A stretch of 64,000 nucleotides of DNA, taken from contig JAHIUD010000093.1 in assembly GCA_018817515.1 (NCBI GenBank), positions 17,449-81,448 on the forward strand, read 5' to 3'. The position numbers and the translations under genes were made by a program. Origin of the DNA: Pseudomonadota bacterium. GTDB taxonomy: Bacteria; Desulfobacterota; Desulfovibrionia; Desulfovibrionales; Desulfovibrionaceae. This document shows, piece after piece, positions 36,549 to 45,429 of this stretch (its first letter is position 1; each line of letters opens with the position of its first letter). The notes under the pieces were generated by a model. The model saw nothing but the letters and a program-made list of their open reading frames with translations, did not search any database and was not told the origin of the DNA.

Positions 36549-38978
36549 TTAGATGCGGACCGGGAGTTTCTGCGGCAGGCCGCTCAGCACCTTGCCGTGC
36601 TCCTTGTCCACTTCCTTGTCCACCAGGGTGCGCTCTGCGTGGCGATAGGTCAGGCGGAAGGTCAGGTTGCGCTCGGCGGATGCGTCGGAGGCCGTGGCCT
36701 CGGGCGTGTACACAGCAACAAGGGCCAGGCTCTCCAGCTGCTTGGGCCGGATGTCGCGGATGGCCGCCTCCACGTCCTGGCTCTTCAGCGTGGCCGGGCA
36801 GATGACCGTCACGTCGCGGCGCACGGGCGGGAACTTGGGCAGGCTCTTGAACCTCGGCGTATTGGCGCGCGACAGGCTGCGCAGCAGGTCCGCGTCCAGG
36901 TCCGCCAGCCAGATGTCCTTGCGGGCGTGGTAGGCGTCGGCGATCTTGGGCTGCACGCGGCCCAGGCGGCCGATGAGCGTATCGCCATCCTTGCCGGGCA
37001 GCTCCACGCGCACGCAGGGCTCCAGGTACGCATGCCCGGGCTCCAGCACATACTGGCCCACGCCGAGGCGGTAATGGGTCAGCAGGTTCTCGACCAGGCC
37101 CTTCACGTCCTGGTAGCCGGCCTCGCCCTGCTCCCACGGCCATTCCTGGCTGTGGCGCTGGCCGTGCACGAGCATGCCCAGGCGCGAATTCTCGCGCGCG
37201 CTGGTGTCGGAGGAGGCATCGGAAACAAAGGCCTTGGCCACCTCGAACAGCCGCAGGGACGCGTTGCCCTGGCTCAAGTTGTGGCGGACGTTGTTGAGCA
37301 GCCCCGGCGCGATCTCCAGACGCAGCACGTTCTGGTCCTCGGAGAGCGGGTTGGCGATTCTGATGCGGCCCTGCTCCGGGAGGTTCAGGCGGTCCAGGTC
37401 GTCGGTGCCCACAAAGCTGTAGTTGATGGCCTCGCGCAGGCCAGCGCCCACGGCCCAGGCCTTGAGGCCCTGGAGGAAGCCGAACTCGGTGTCGGACATC
37501 TGCACGCTGTCCAGCGACTTGGAGATCTTGGGCAGCACCGCCGGGATGCGGTCGAGCCCGTGCACGCGGCCACATTCCTCGAACAGATCCACCTCGCGCT
37601 CCAGGTCCAGCCGGTGCGAGGGCGAGCTGACCTGCCAGCAGGCCGGGTCGGAAGCGTCAACGCCGCAGCCCAGGCCGGTGAGCGTGGTGCGGCAGAACTC
37701 GTCCGTCAGGTCAAGGCCGAGCAGCGCGTTGCAGCGGGCAATGCGGAAGATGTGGCTGCGGTCGGCCCAGGGCTTGGGCTCAGCGCACGCGATGCCTTGG
37801 AGCACCTTTGCGCCGGACACCTCGGCCATGAGCTGGGCCGCGCGCTCCAGCGCAAACAGGCTGCCCACCTGGTCCACGCCGCGTTCGAAGCGGTAGCTGG
37901 CTTCACTGGGCAGGGCCAGCCTGCGGGCGGTCTTGCGGATGGTGCCGGGCCGGAAGATGGCGCATTCCAGCACGACCTCGGTGGAGGCCTCGGAGATGCT
38001 GGAGTTGCCGCCGCCCATGACGCCAGCCAGGGCCACCAGGCGCTCGGCGTCCCAGATGAGCAGGTCGGACCCCAGCAGCTTGCGCTCCTGGCCGTCGAGG
38101 GTGGTGATGGTCTGGCCGTCACTTGCTGGCGCGACGCGGATGACATCGCCCTTGAGCAGGCCGCGGTCAAAGGCGTGCAGGGGCTGGCCCAGCTCCATCA
38201 AAATGTAGTTGGTCACGTCCACGATGTTGCTGATGGGCCGCTGGCCGATGGCCAGCAAACGGTAGCGCAGCCAGTCGGGGCTGGGCCCGATCTTGGCGCC
38301 GGTCAGCACGCGCGCGCGGTACACCGGGCACAGCTCGCCATCCGCGATGTCGATGCGCAGGACTTTGGTCGCATCGCCCGCGGCCGGGTCCTCCACGAGG
38401 TTCAGCTTGGGCATGGACAGGGGCAGGCCGAAACCCAACGCAGCCTCCCGCGCGATGCCGAGCACGGACAGACAGTCGGCGCGGTTCGGGGTGATGGACA
38501 CCTCGATGACCTCGCGTTCCAGGCCCAGGGCCTCGGTCAAAAGCTGGCCGGGCTTGAACGCGGACGGCAGAACCATGATGCCCGCGTGCTCTTCGGACAG
38601 CCCCAGCTCGCGCTCGGAGCAGATCATGCCGCAGGAAACGACCCCGCGCAGCTTGGCCTTCTTGATCTCCATGCCGCCGGGCATGGTTGTGCCCATGAGC
38701 GCCACAGGCACGTTCTGGCCCTTGGCCACGTTGGGCGCGCCGCACACGATCTGCAAGGGTTCCGGCTGGCCCACGTCCACGGTGCAGACCGAGAGCTTGT
38801 CGGCCTCAGGGTGCGCCACGCGCTCGCTAACGTGACCCACGACGATGGAGGCAATGGACACGAATGGGTCGAAGACCCCCTCGACCTCCAGGCCCTGCAT
38901 GGTCAGGCGGTCGGCCAGGTCCTTCACGGTGCCGGTGTAGGGCACGAACTCTCGGAGCCACTGCAAGCTGATGAACAT
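36549..38978 (-). CDS. pheT: Phenylalanine-tRNA ligase beta subunit
   Basis: Beta chain of the alpha2-beta2 synthetase that charges tRNA-Phe. The 809 aa match the bacterial form. Domains in order: EMAP/OB tRNA-binding domain (about 40-150, with VVGHVSERVAHPEADKL), B3/B4 editing domain (about 210-380), B5 and the synthetase-like core, and the C-terminal FDX-ACB anticodon-binding domain (KFPPVRRDVTVICP...). GAGGCGG precedes the ATG. It is separated from pheS by 132 bases containing a strong hairpin. Confidence 0.96.
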   Translation of the reverse strand: MFISLQWLREFVPYTGTVKDLADRLTMQGLEVEGVFDPFVSIASIVVGHVSERVAHPEADKLSVCTVDVGQPEPLQIVCGAPNVAKGQNVPVALMGTTMPGGMEIKKAKLRGVVSCGMICSERELGLSEEHAGIMVLPSAFKPGQLLTEALGLEREVIEVSITPNRADCLSVLGIAREAALGFGLPLSMPKLNLVEDPAAGDATKVLRIDIADGELCPVYRARVLTGAKIGPSPDWLRYRLLAIGQRPISNIVDVTNYILMELGQPLHAFDRGLLKGDVIRVAPASDGQTITTLDGQERKLLGSDLLIWDAERLVALAGVMGGGNSSISEASTEVVLECAIFRPGTIRKTARRLALPSEASYRFERGVDQVGSLFALERAAQLMAEVSGAKVLQGIACAEPKPWADRSHIFRIARCNALLGLDLTDEFCRTTLTGLGCGVDASDPACWQVSSPSHRLDLEREVDLFEECGRVHGLDRIPAVLPKISKSLDSVQMSDTEFGFLQGLKAWAVGAGLREAINYSFVGTDDLDRLNLPEQGRIRIANPLSEDQNVLRLEIAPGLLNNVRHNLSQGNASLRLFEVAKAFVSDASSDTSARENSRLGMLVHGQRHSQEWPWEQGEAGYQDVKGLVENLLTHYRLGVGQYVLEPGHAYLEPCVRVELPGKDGDTLIGRLGRVQPKIADAYHARKDIWLADLDADLLRSLSRANTPRFKSLPKFPPVRRDVTVICPATLKSQDVEAAIRDIRPKQLESLALVAVYTPEATASDASAERNLTFRLTYRHAERTLVDKEVDKEHGKVLSGLPQKLPVRI

Positions 38979-39030
38979 ATCCGCCTCGCCTAGCCTTGCG
39001 GGTCACGCCCTGGAAACGGGGGACCCCGGT

Positions 39031-39104
39031 GAAAGAAAAACGCCCCGCCCCTGGTCCGCCCTGGCAGCCGGGTGTGCCGGGCCTGCGGACCTGGGTCGCG
39101 GGGC
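39031..39104 (-). promoter_or_regulatory. Hairpin with T-run in the pheS-pheT gap (possible attenuator or processing site)
   Basis: Read on the minus strand, GCCCCGC...GGTCCGC pairs with GCGGACC...GCGGGGC, forming a long stem with a small internal loop, followed by GTTTTTCTTT. It has the features of an intrinsic terminator inside an operon that is usually co-transcribed, so partial termination or RNA processing may set the pheS:pheT ratio. Confidence 0.5.
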
Positions 39105-39111
39105 AGCGCGC

Positions 39112-40182
39112 TTACGAAAACTGTTCGAGGAAGCGCACGTCGTTCTCAAAGAGCATGCGCAGGTCGCCGATGCCGTACTTGAGCATGGCCACGCGCTCCA
39201 CGCCGAGCCCAAAGGCGAAGCCGGTCACGATCTCGGGGTCGTAGCCCCCCACGCCAACGGCGTCGACAGCCCGGAAGACATTGGGGTCCACCATGCCGCA
39301 GCCCAGAATCTCCACCCAGCCGGTCTTCTTGCACACGCGGCAGGGCTCGCCCTTGATGTGGCCTTCTCCGCCGCAGAGCATGCAGGAGATGTCCACCTCG
39401 GCGCTGGGCTCGGTGAAGGGGAAGAAGCTGGGCCGGAAGCGCACCTTGGTGTTTGCCGAGAAGAGCTGGCGCACAAAGGCCGTCAGCGTGCCGCGCAGAT
39501 CGGCCATGGTCACGTTCTTGTCCACCAGCAGGCCCTCGATCTGGTGGAACATGGGCGTATGCGTGATGTCCGAGTCGCGGCGATAGACCTTGCCCGGCGC
39601 GATGACCGCCACCGGCGGCCTGCGGGAAAGCATGGTGCGCACCTGCAGGGGCGAGGTGTGCGTGCGCAGGACGATGTTGTCGGAGATGTAGAGGGTGTCC
39701 TGCATGTCGCGGGCCGGGTGGTCCGGGGGCATGTTCAGGGCCTCGAAGTTGTTCCAGTCGTTCTCGACCTCAGGCCCTGCCACGACCTCAAAGCCAAGCC
39801 CGGTCAGGACCTCGCAGATCTCCTGCATGGCCAGGGTTATGGGGTGCAGGGAGCCTGCGGCGGGGCGGCGGCCCGGCAGCGAAGGGTCGAAACCGGCCAG
39901 GGCGCCCTGGCTGCTCTCGGCCTCAAGCTCGGCCTGGCGGGATTCCAAGAGCGCGGTGAGCGCGGCCTTGATCTCGTTGGCCTTCTTGCCAGCGGCGGGT
40001 TTATCCTCGGGGCCCATCTGCGCCAGGGCGACCATGGCCCCGGCGAGCTTGCCCTTGCGGCCGAGGAATTCCACGCGCAAGGCTTCCACGTCCTTCAAAC
40101 TGCAAGCCTGACCCCGGCGTGCTTCACACTCCAGGGTCAGGCCATCGAGTCCTTCCAGGAAGGACTTCAGCGTCTCGTTCAC
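39112..40182 (-). CDS. pheS: Phenylalanine-tRNA ligase alpha subunit
   Basis: Catalytic chain of PheRS. The 356 aa are standard. Visible are the N-terminal coiled coil, the class II core with [21 protein letters not shown], motif 2 ([36 protein letters not shown]), and motif 3 [32 protein letters not shown]. The GTG start, five bases after the rplT stop codon, has only a weak Shine-Dalgarno, suggesting translational coupling to rplT. Confidence 0.96.
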   Translation of the reverse strand: MNETLKSFLEGLDGLTLECEARRGQACSLKDVEALRVEFLGRKGKLAGAMVALAQMGPEDKPAAGKKANEIKAALTALLESRQAELEAESSQGALAGFDPSLPGRRPAAGSLHPITLAMQEICEVLTGLGFEVVAGPEVENDWNNFEALNMPPDHPARDMQDTLYISDNIVLRTHTSPLQVRTMLSRRPPVAVIAPGKVYRRDSDITHTPMFHQIEGLLVDKNVTMADLRGTLTAFVRQLFSANTKVRFRPSFFPFTEPSAEVDISCMLCGGEGHIKGEPCRVCKKTGWVEILGCGMVDPNVFRAVDAVGVGGYDPEIVTGFAFGLGVERVAMLKYGIGDLRMLFENDVRFLEQFS

Positions 40183-40187
40183 AGACT

Positions 40188-40532
40188 CTACGCCTTGGCC
40201 GCCTGGGCGATCTGGGCGAACACGGCAGGCTCACGCACGGCCAGGTCAGCCAGCATCTTGCGGTTGATGGCGATCTCGGCCTTGGACAGGCCGTGGATAA
40301 GCTTGCTGTAGGACAGGCCGTTGATGCGGGCGGCGGCGTTGATGCGCACGATCCACAGGCGGCGGAAGTCGCGCTTCTTCACCTTGCGGTCGCGGAAGGC
40401 GAAACAAAGGGCGCGCTCAACGCGCTCACGGGCGGTGCGGTACAGGCGGGAGCCCGCGCCGATGTAGCCCTTGGCCATCTTCAGGAATTTCTTGTGCCGA
40501 CGGTGGCCGGCAACTCCGCGCTTAACTCTCAT
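40188..40532 (-). CDS. rplT: 50S ribosomal protein L20
   Basis: Early-assembling 23S rRNA-binding protein. The 114 aa start [36 protein letters not shown], diagnostic of L20, with [28 protein letters not shown] in the middle. GGAGG is well placed before the ATG. It is part of infC-rpmI-rplT-pheS-pheT. Confidence 0.98.
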   Translation of the reverse strand: MRVKRGVAGHRRHKKFLKMAKGYIGAGSRLYRTARERVERALCFAFRDRKVKKRDFRRLWIVRINAAARINGLSYSKLIHGLSKAEIAINRKMLADLAVREPAVFAQIAQAAKA

Positions 40533-40618
40533 ATCTCAATTCCTCCGAATCGTTTCAGGCCGCCCGGCTCAAAGTCCGGATGGCACGCTCGTTGGCGTTC
40601 AACGGTTATGGGTTGTGG

Positions 40619-40816
40619 CTAGCCGTAGGGCAAAAGGCGCCGGACAGCGGCCAGGTTGGAATCGTCGACCATGGCGCCCTGACCCAGGCGGCGCTTACGC
40701 TTGGCGCTCTTCTTGGTCAGAATGTGGCGCAGGTTCTGGCGGCGACGCTTGAACTTGCCAGCACCGTTGCTGGTGAAGCGCTTTGCGGCGCTGCGGTTGG
40801 TCTTCATCTTGGGCAT
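40619..40816 (-). CDS. rpmI: 50S ribosomal protein L35
   Basis: Small basic large-subunit protein of 65 aa: [46 protein letters not shown]. The length and sequence are diagnostic of L35. GGAGG precedes the ATG. The 86-base gap to rplT holds only the rplT ribosome site. Confidence 0.98.
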   Translation of the reverse strand: MPKMKTNRSAAKRFTSNGAGKFKRRRQNLRHILTKKSAKRKRRLGQGAMVDDSNLAAVRRLLPYG

Positions 40817-40883
40817 GGTTTCCTCCTCAAATCAACTCGCGCCTTTTAAATAGCGCGGTGTCTGTCATTTTTCCCGGCGGGCG

Positions 40884-41429
40884 TTATTTCCTGACCGGGG
40901 TCAGCATCATAACCAGGGTGCGGCCCTCGGACAAGGACGGCTGCTCCACCTTGGCGATATCAGCCGTGTCCACGACGACCCGGTCGAGCATGATCTGTCC
41001 GCGGTCCTTGTGCACTATTTCGCGTCCTCTGAAGAACACGGCCACCTTGCAGCGGTCGCCCTCTTCCAGGAAGCGGCGGATGTGCTTCAGTTTCGTCTGG
41101 TAGTCATGTTCGTCGGTTTTGGGCCGGAACTTGACTTCCTTGATCTGAATGACCGTCTGTTTCTTCTTGGCTTCTTGCTGACGCTTCTGCTGCTCGTACT
41201 TGAACCTGCCATAGTCCATGATGCGGCAGACGGGCGGTTCGGCGTTGGGCGAGACCTCAACCAGGTCAAATCCCTTGGCCTGTGCCAAGGCTAAGGCCTC
41301 CGAAGTCGCCATGATCCCGAGCTGCGTGCCTTCGTCATCGACGACTCGCACCTGGGGTATACGTATCCGCTCGTTTCGACGGACGCCATCATCCTTGGGA
41401 TGCTGGTCCTGCCTTCTAGGAAAAGCTAT
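40884..41429 (-). CDS. infC: Translation initiation factor IF-3, probable AUA start
   Basis: IF-3 prevents subunit rejoining and checks start-codon and initiator-tRNA pairing. The 181 aa are proposed to begin at an ATA codon (41427-41429), giving the N-terminus (M)[25 protein letters not shown] that matches the AF(K/R)R-type start of deltaproteobacterial IF-3. GGAGG lies eight bases before this ATA. A GTG start at 41351 would remove the conserved RRNERIRIP segment. Starting at AUA overlaps the thrS end by 14 bases. A non-AUG start is the well-known autoregulatory feature of infC, since IF-3 itself discriminates against such starts. Confidence 0.9.
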   Translation of the reverse strand: MAFPRRQDQHPKDDGVRRNERIRIPQVRVVDDEGTQLGIMATSEALALAQAKGFDLVEVSPNAEPPVCRIMDYGRFKYEQQKRQQEAKKKQTVIQIKEVKFRPKTDEHDYQTKLKHIRRFLEEGDRCKVAVFFRGREIVHKDRGQIMLDRVVVDTADIAKVEQPSLSEGRTLVMMLTPVRK

Positions 41430-43362
41430 AGCTCATCCCTCCGCGCTTGAATGGTTCACTCGCCGCCTCGCGAACAATCCGGGCGGCTTCGGCAAGCGGC
41501 ACAAGCCCGACATCAGCGCCTGCGCGCACGCGCACATTGACGCTGTCGGCTTCCACTTCCTTATCTCCAACTATAAACATGAACGGAATCCGCTCGAGCT
41601 GAGCCTCTCGAACCTTGTAGCCGAGCTTCTCATTTCGTAGATCCGCTTCGGCGCGTATGCCCTGTTCCTGCAAAAACAGCAAGACTTTTTCGGCGTGGGC
41701 GTTCTGGGCGTCGGTGACGGTGAGGACGCGCGCCTGCACCGGAGCCAGCCAAACCGGGAAGGCCCCGGCGAAATGCTCAATGAGCACACCCATGAAGCGC
41801 TCGATGGAGCCCAGGATCACGCGGTGCAGCATCACCGGGCGGTGGCGGTTGCCGTCCTCGCCGATGTACGACAAGTCAAAGCGCTCGGGCAGGGTGAAGT
41901 CGCACTGCACAGTGGCGCACTGCCAGCTGCGCTCCAGCGCGTCCTTGATCTTGATGTCGATCTTGGGGCCGTAGAAGGCGCCGTCGCCCGCGTTGATCTC
42001 ATACGGCATGCCCATGTGGTCCAGGGCGTCCTTCAGCGAATCCGTGGCGCGCTCCCAGTCCTCGTCGCTTCCGATGCTCTTCTCGGGCCGGGTGCTTATC
42101 TCGGCCGTAAAGTTGAAGCCGAAGATGTCCATGATGTCGCGCACGAATTTGACCACGCCGATGATCTCCTCGCGCAGCTGGTCCGGACGGCAGATGATGT
42201 GGGCGTCGTCCTGGGTGAAGGAGCGCACGCGCAGCAGGCCGTGCAGCACGCCGCTCTTCTCGTGGCGGTGCACCACGCCCAGCTCGAAGTAGCGCTGGGG
42301 CAGATCGCGGTAGCTTTTCAGCTTGTTCTTGTAGATGAGCATGTGCGACAGGCAGTTCATGGGCTTGATGCCGTAGGCCTGCTCGTCGATCTCGGTGAAA
42401 TACATGTTCTCGCGGTAGTTGTCGTAGTGGCCGCTCTTTTCCCACAATTCCCGCTTGAGAATCAGCGGGCCCTGCACGAGCTGGTAGCCGCGCTTGAGGT
42501 GCTCCTTGCGCTCGAAGTCCTCAAGGATGGCGCGCACAAGGGCTCCGTTGGGGTGCCACAAAACCATGCCGCCGCCCACTTCGTCGTGGAAGCTGAACAG
42601 GTCCAGCGCCACGCCGAGCTTGCGGTGGTCGCGCTTCTTGGCCTCTTCCAGGCGGTCCAGGTACTGCTTCAGGTCCTTGGGGTTGGCCCAGGCCGTGCCG
42701 TAAATGCGCTGGAGCTGCGGGTTCTTCTCGTCGCCGCGCCAGTAGGCGCCGGCCACGGTGGTCAGCTTGAAGGCCTTGAGCAGCCCCGTGCGCGGCACGT
42801 GGGGGCCCCGGCAGAGGTCGGAGAAGCCGCCCTGGGTGTAGACCGTCACCGTGGGCACGGCCAGGTCGTCGATGAGCTCCACCTTATAGGTCTCGCCCTG
42901 GGCCGCGAAACGCTCGCGCGCCTCGGCGCTGGTCATGGTCTCGCAGGCAAAGGGCTTGTCCGCCCCGACCGCGCGGACCATCTCGGCCTCGATGGCCTCC
43001 AGGTCCTCGGGCGTGAACGGACGCTCGTAGTCGAAATCATAGTAGAAGCCGCTCTCGATGGCCGGGCCGATGGTGACCTTGGCCGTGGGGAAGAGCTTCT
43101 TGACCGCCTCGGCCATGAGGTGGGCGGTGGAGTGGCGGATGACGACCAGCCCCTCGGGGGAGTCGGCGGGCACGGCCTCAAGCGCGGCGCAGTCCGCCGG
43201 GATGGGCGCGTTCATGTCGAGCTGGGTCTCGCCGCAACGGGCCAGCACGGCGTTCTTGAACTGCTTGCCGGAGAGGGCCAGCTTCAGGGCGTCGGCGCAG
43301 GTAGCCCCCGCCTCGACGGATACTTGCTGACCGGCGACTTCGATCTGTCTGGCAGGCTGCAC
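41416..43362 (-). CDS. thrS: Threonine-tRNA ligase
   Basis: Charges tRNA-Thr. The 648 aa contain the TGS domain (1-65), the editing domain with the zinc-type [12 protein letters not shown] (about 76-87) and [10 protein letters not shown], the class II core with [48 protein letters not shown] and the C-terminal anticodon-binding domain. The GTG start follows AGGAGAG; an ATG five bases upstream is out of frame. No T-box leader is seen upstream; the tRNA-Val and its terminator lie there instead. Confidence 0.96.
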   Translation of the reverse strand: MQPARQIEVAGQQVSVEAGATCADALKLALSGKQFKNAVLARCGETQLDMNAPIPADCAALEAVPADSPEGLVVIRHSTAHLMAEAVKKLFPTAKVTIGPAIESGFYYDFDYERPFTPEDLEAIEAEMVRAVGADKPFACETMTSAEARERFAAQGETYKVELIDDLAVPTVTVYTQGGFSDLCRGPHVPRTGLLKAFKLTTVAGAYWRGDEKNPQLQRIYGTAWANPKDLKQYLDRLEEAKKRDHRKLGVALDLFSFHDEVGGGMVLWHPNGALVRAILEDFERKEHLKRGYQLVQGPLILKRELWEKSGHYDNYRENMYFTEIDEQAYGIKPMNCLSHMLIYKNKLKSYRDLPQRYFELGVVHRHEKSGVLHGLLRVRSFTQDDAHIICRPDQLREEIIGVVKFVRDIMDIFGFNFTAEISTRPEKSIGSDEDWERATDSLKDALDHMGMPYEINAGDGAFYGPKIDIKIKDALERSWQCATVQCDFTLPERFDLSYIGEDGNRHRPVMLHRVILGSIERFMGVLIEHFAGAFPVWLAPVQARVLTVTDAQNAHAEKVLLFLQEQGIRAEADLRNEKLGYKVREAQLERIPFMFIVGDKEVEADSVNVRVRAGADVGLVPLAEAARIVREAASEPFKRGGMSYSFS

Positions 43363-43458
43363 GGCATTCTCTCCTGGCTTGACCCGGGGCGTAGGACCCG
43401 GATCTCGTTGCCCGGCCTGGCGCGCTTCCCCAAGCGGGAGCGCCGGGCCGTTTGTGGC

Positions 43459-43489
43459 AAAAAAGGGAAAGGGAGGCGCAAGGCCTCCC
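43459..43489 (-). terminator. Terminator downstream of tRNA-Val
   Basis: On the minus strand GGGAGGC and GCCTCCC pair around a five-base loop, followed by TTTCCCTTTTTTG. It separates the tRNA gene from thrS. Confidence 0.85.
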
Positions 43490-43503
43490 TCTCCGCAATA
43501 ATA

Positions 43504-43580
43504 TGGTAGGCACGAGGAGACTTGAACTCCTGACCCCTTGCGTGTCGAGCAAGTGCTCTAACCAACTGAGCTACGCGCCT
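43504..43580 (-). tRNA. tRNA-Val (GAC) with encoded CCA
   Basis: The minus strand folds as a complete 77-nt cloverleaf: acceptor AGGCGCG with CGTGCCT (one G-U), discriminator A and encoded CCA, D arm TAGCTCAGTTGG, anticodon stem CTTGC/GCAAG with loop TCGACAC, and T loop TTCAAGT. The anticodon reads GAC, hence valine. The base before the anticodon (position 33) is C rather than the near-universal U. Confidence 0.92.
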
Positions 43581-43647
43581 ATTTTGCTCAAGGGAGATTC
43601 ATTTAAGCCAGGGCTCCCTGGTTGTCAACAAAGAATTGCGCTGAAAT

Positions 43648-44376
43648 TCAGATGCCCGCCAACTGTCTGCCTGCCTCGGTCGCCAGGGCCCCGGCCGTGG
43701 TCTGGCGCAGCACGCCCCCAGCGAACAGCTCCACCCCGGCGGCATCGGACGCGAGGGAGGCCAGCTGCGGCGCAGCGTCCTTGGCCCGCGCAACGCCCGC
43801 TGCCCCCAGGATGCCCAGCGCCCAGGCCGCCAATCCCCGGCAGGCTCCGTCGTCTTCGCCCAGCCCGGCCCGGAGGGTGGCTATCTCGCCCTCCAGCAGG
43901 TCCGGGTAGACCTGGGCCAGGCGGCCCAAGGCCCAGTACACGCCCCGGCGCAGGGGCACGTGGTCCAGGCTGTTGCCCTCGCCGTGCTCTTCCTCGCGCA
44001 CATAGGAGGCCAGCACGCGATGGAACTCCGTGGCCAGCCGCCGGTGCCGGGCCAGCGTCTCGCCCAGGGCCTCGGGCACGCCCCAGCCCACGCCGCCGGA
44101 CTCCTCGTTCAAGCGCCAGAGGCACTGGCGCAGCACCACCCGCGCGGCCTCCAGGCCCTCGCCGGGCTCCCTGCTCTCGGCCATGCGGGCCACGGTACGG
44201 CCAAAAGCCGAGACCGCGCGCCAGCGCACAGCCTCGGACTTGTCGAGCAAAAGGGAAAACAGCGGTCCGGTGAGACGGCGCGCGCCCACCTTGTCGAGGT
44301 CGGCCAGGCCCTCGGCCCAGCCGTCCTCAGACAAGAGATGGCGCAGGGTGCGCTTGAGGTCGCGAGAGTGGGGCAT
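43648..44376 (-). CDS. HEAT-like repeat protein (242 aa)
   Basis: Alpha-solenoid protein with repeated motifs such as SEAVRWRAVSAFGRTVARMA, VPLRRGVYWALGRLAQ and CRGLAAWALGILGAAG, resembling HEAT/PBS-lyase-like repeats. No catalytic motif is seen, so a scaffold or binding role is likely. It is the last gene of a four-gene operon (45430, 45046, 44409, 43648). The role is unknown. Confidence 0.72.
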   Translation of the reverse strand: MPHSRDLKRTLRHLLSEDGWAEGLADLDKVGARRLTGPLFSLLLDKSEAVRWRAVSAFGRTVARMAESREPGEGLEAARVVLRQCLWRLNEESGGVGWGVPEALGETLARHRRLATEFHRVLASYVREEEHGEGNSLDHVPLRRGVYWALGRLAQVYPDLLEGEIATLRAGLGEDDGACRGLAAWALGILGAAGVARAKDAAPQLASLASDAAGVELFAGGVLRQTTAGALATEAGRQLAGI

Positions 44377-44408
44377 GTTCCCCCCGATAGTCTTCTCTGC
44401 CGTCGAGA

Positions 44409-45041
44409 CTATTTGGCGTTCTGGGCGATCTCGTCCAGAAAGGCCTGGGGCACTTCGTAGCCGCTGGCCTGGGCCTTCTTGGCGGACTCGGCCGCAGCGG
44501 CCCAGTCGCCCATCTCGGCCTGCACCAGGGCCAGGTTGTTCCAGGCCGGTCCGAACATGGGCTGCAGCTCAACGGCCTTTTTGAGGTTGGTGAGCGCGTC
44601 GTCGAGCTCCCCGCGCGAGAAATACGCGCTGCCCAGGGTGGCCAGGGCCTGCACAAAGCCGGGATCGTACTTGATGGCTTTCTTCAAGGACTCGATGGCC
44701 TTGGCGGAATCGCCCAACTGCAGGAGCACGAAGCCGATGTTGCCCCAGGGCACGGCAAAGAACGGGCGCTGCTGCGTGGCCACGCGGTTGAAGTTCAGGC
44801 AGCCTTCCAGATCGCCGCGCTCCAGGCTGATGCCGCCCAGCTGCACGTAGGCTTCGGCCATCTTGGGCGAGTTGGCCGTGGCCTCGCGGAAGCAGTGCTC
44901 GGCATCCATGTACTCGCGCTTGGAGAGGTAGGCCACGCCCAGGTTGTAGTGCGTGTTGCCGCACTCCGGGTTGGCCATGAGCTGCTCTTTCAGGTGGTGG
45001 ATGTACTCGTCGACGTTGTTGTACTTCGCTTCTTCGCTCAT
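44409..45041 (-). CDS. TPR-repeat protein (210 aa)
   Basis: Four to five tetratricopeptide repeats are visible: CGNTHYNLGVAYLSKREYMDAEHCFREA, YVQLGGISLERGDLEGCLNFNRV, WGNIGFVLLQLGDSAKAIESLKKA, LATLGSAYFSRGELDDALTNLKKA. No signal peptide. It sits four bases after the 126-aa gene and 32 before the HEAT-like gene in the same operon. Likely a protein-interaction module for the operon's CxxCxxCC protein, though this is inference. Confidence 0.85.
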   Translation of the reverse strand: MSEEAKYNNVDEYIHHLKEQLMANPECGNTHYNLGVAYLSKREYMDAEHCFREATANSPKMAEAYVQLGGISLERGDLEGCLNFNRVATQQRPFFAVPWGNIGFVLLQLGDSAKAIESLKKAIKYDPGFVQALATLGSAYFSRGELDDALTNLKKAVELQPMFGPAWNNLALVQAEMGDWAAAAESAKKAQASGYEVPQAFLDEIAQNAK

Positions 45042-45045
45042 GGCG

Positions 45046-45426
45046 TTATTCTCCAGCCGCGCCGGGGCGCATTGGGTTCAGGGTGATGCCTCGTTCCTTG
45101 AGCATGGAATTGTACCAGTCGCTGAACTCCAGGACGGGCCGGACCTTCTCGATGTTCATGACCAGGAGGACCATGAACTCGGACAGGGTCTGCATGTAGT
45201 CCGGGTCCGGGATGATCGGCAGCGTCTTGAAATACTTGTTCAAAAGCTCGTGGGCGGTGAAGCCCATGGCGTCGGTGCGGATGTCGATGGGATCAAAGGG
45301 GGCCTGGAACGGGTCCCAGTTCTCGTAGCCGATGCGGTCCACGAAACGCCTGCGCCGGGGCGTCATGCGGTCGTACATGGCCTTCTTCTGCTCCTCGACC
45401 TGCGCCGGGGTATACATCTGCTCCAT
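45046..45426 (-). CDS. Conserved hypothetical protein (126 aa)
   Basis: Unrecognised. A charged, mostly helical protein with MTPRRRRFVDRIGYENWDPFQAPFDPIDIRTD and FSDWYNSMLKERG. No cysteines that would indicate a metal site and no signal peptide. Spacing of three bases to the upstream gene and four to the downstream gene shows co-translation in the four-gene operon. Confidence 0.75.
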   Translation of the reverse strand: MEQMYTPAQVEEQKKAMYDRMTPRRRRFVDRIGYENWDPFQAPFDPIDIRTDAMGFTAHELLNKYFKTLPIIPDPDYMQTLSEFMVLLVMNIEKVRPVLEFSDWYNSMLKERGITLNPMRPGAAGE

Positions 45427-45429
45427 GGG

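Noticed and set aside
41349..41351. GTG at 41351 as the infC start
   Set aside because: It would delete the conserved RRNERIRIP segment and has no ribosome site as good as the one before the upstream ATA.
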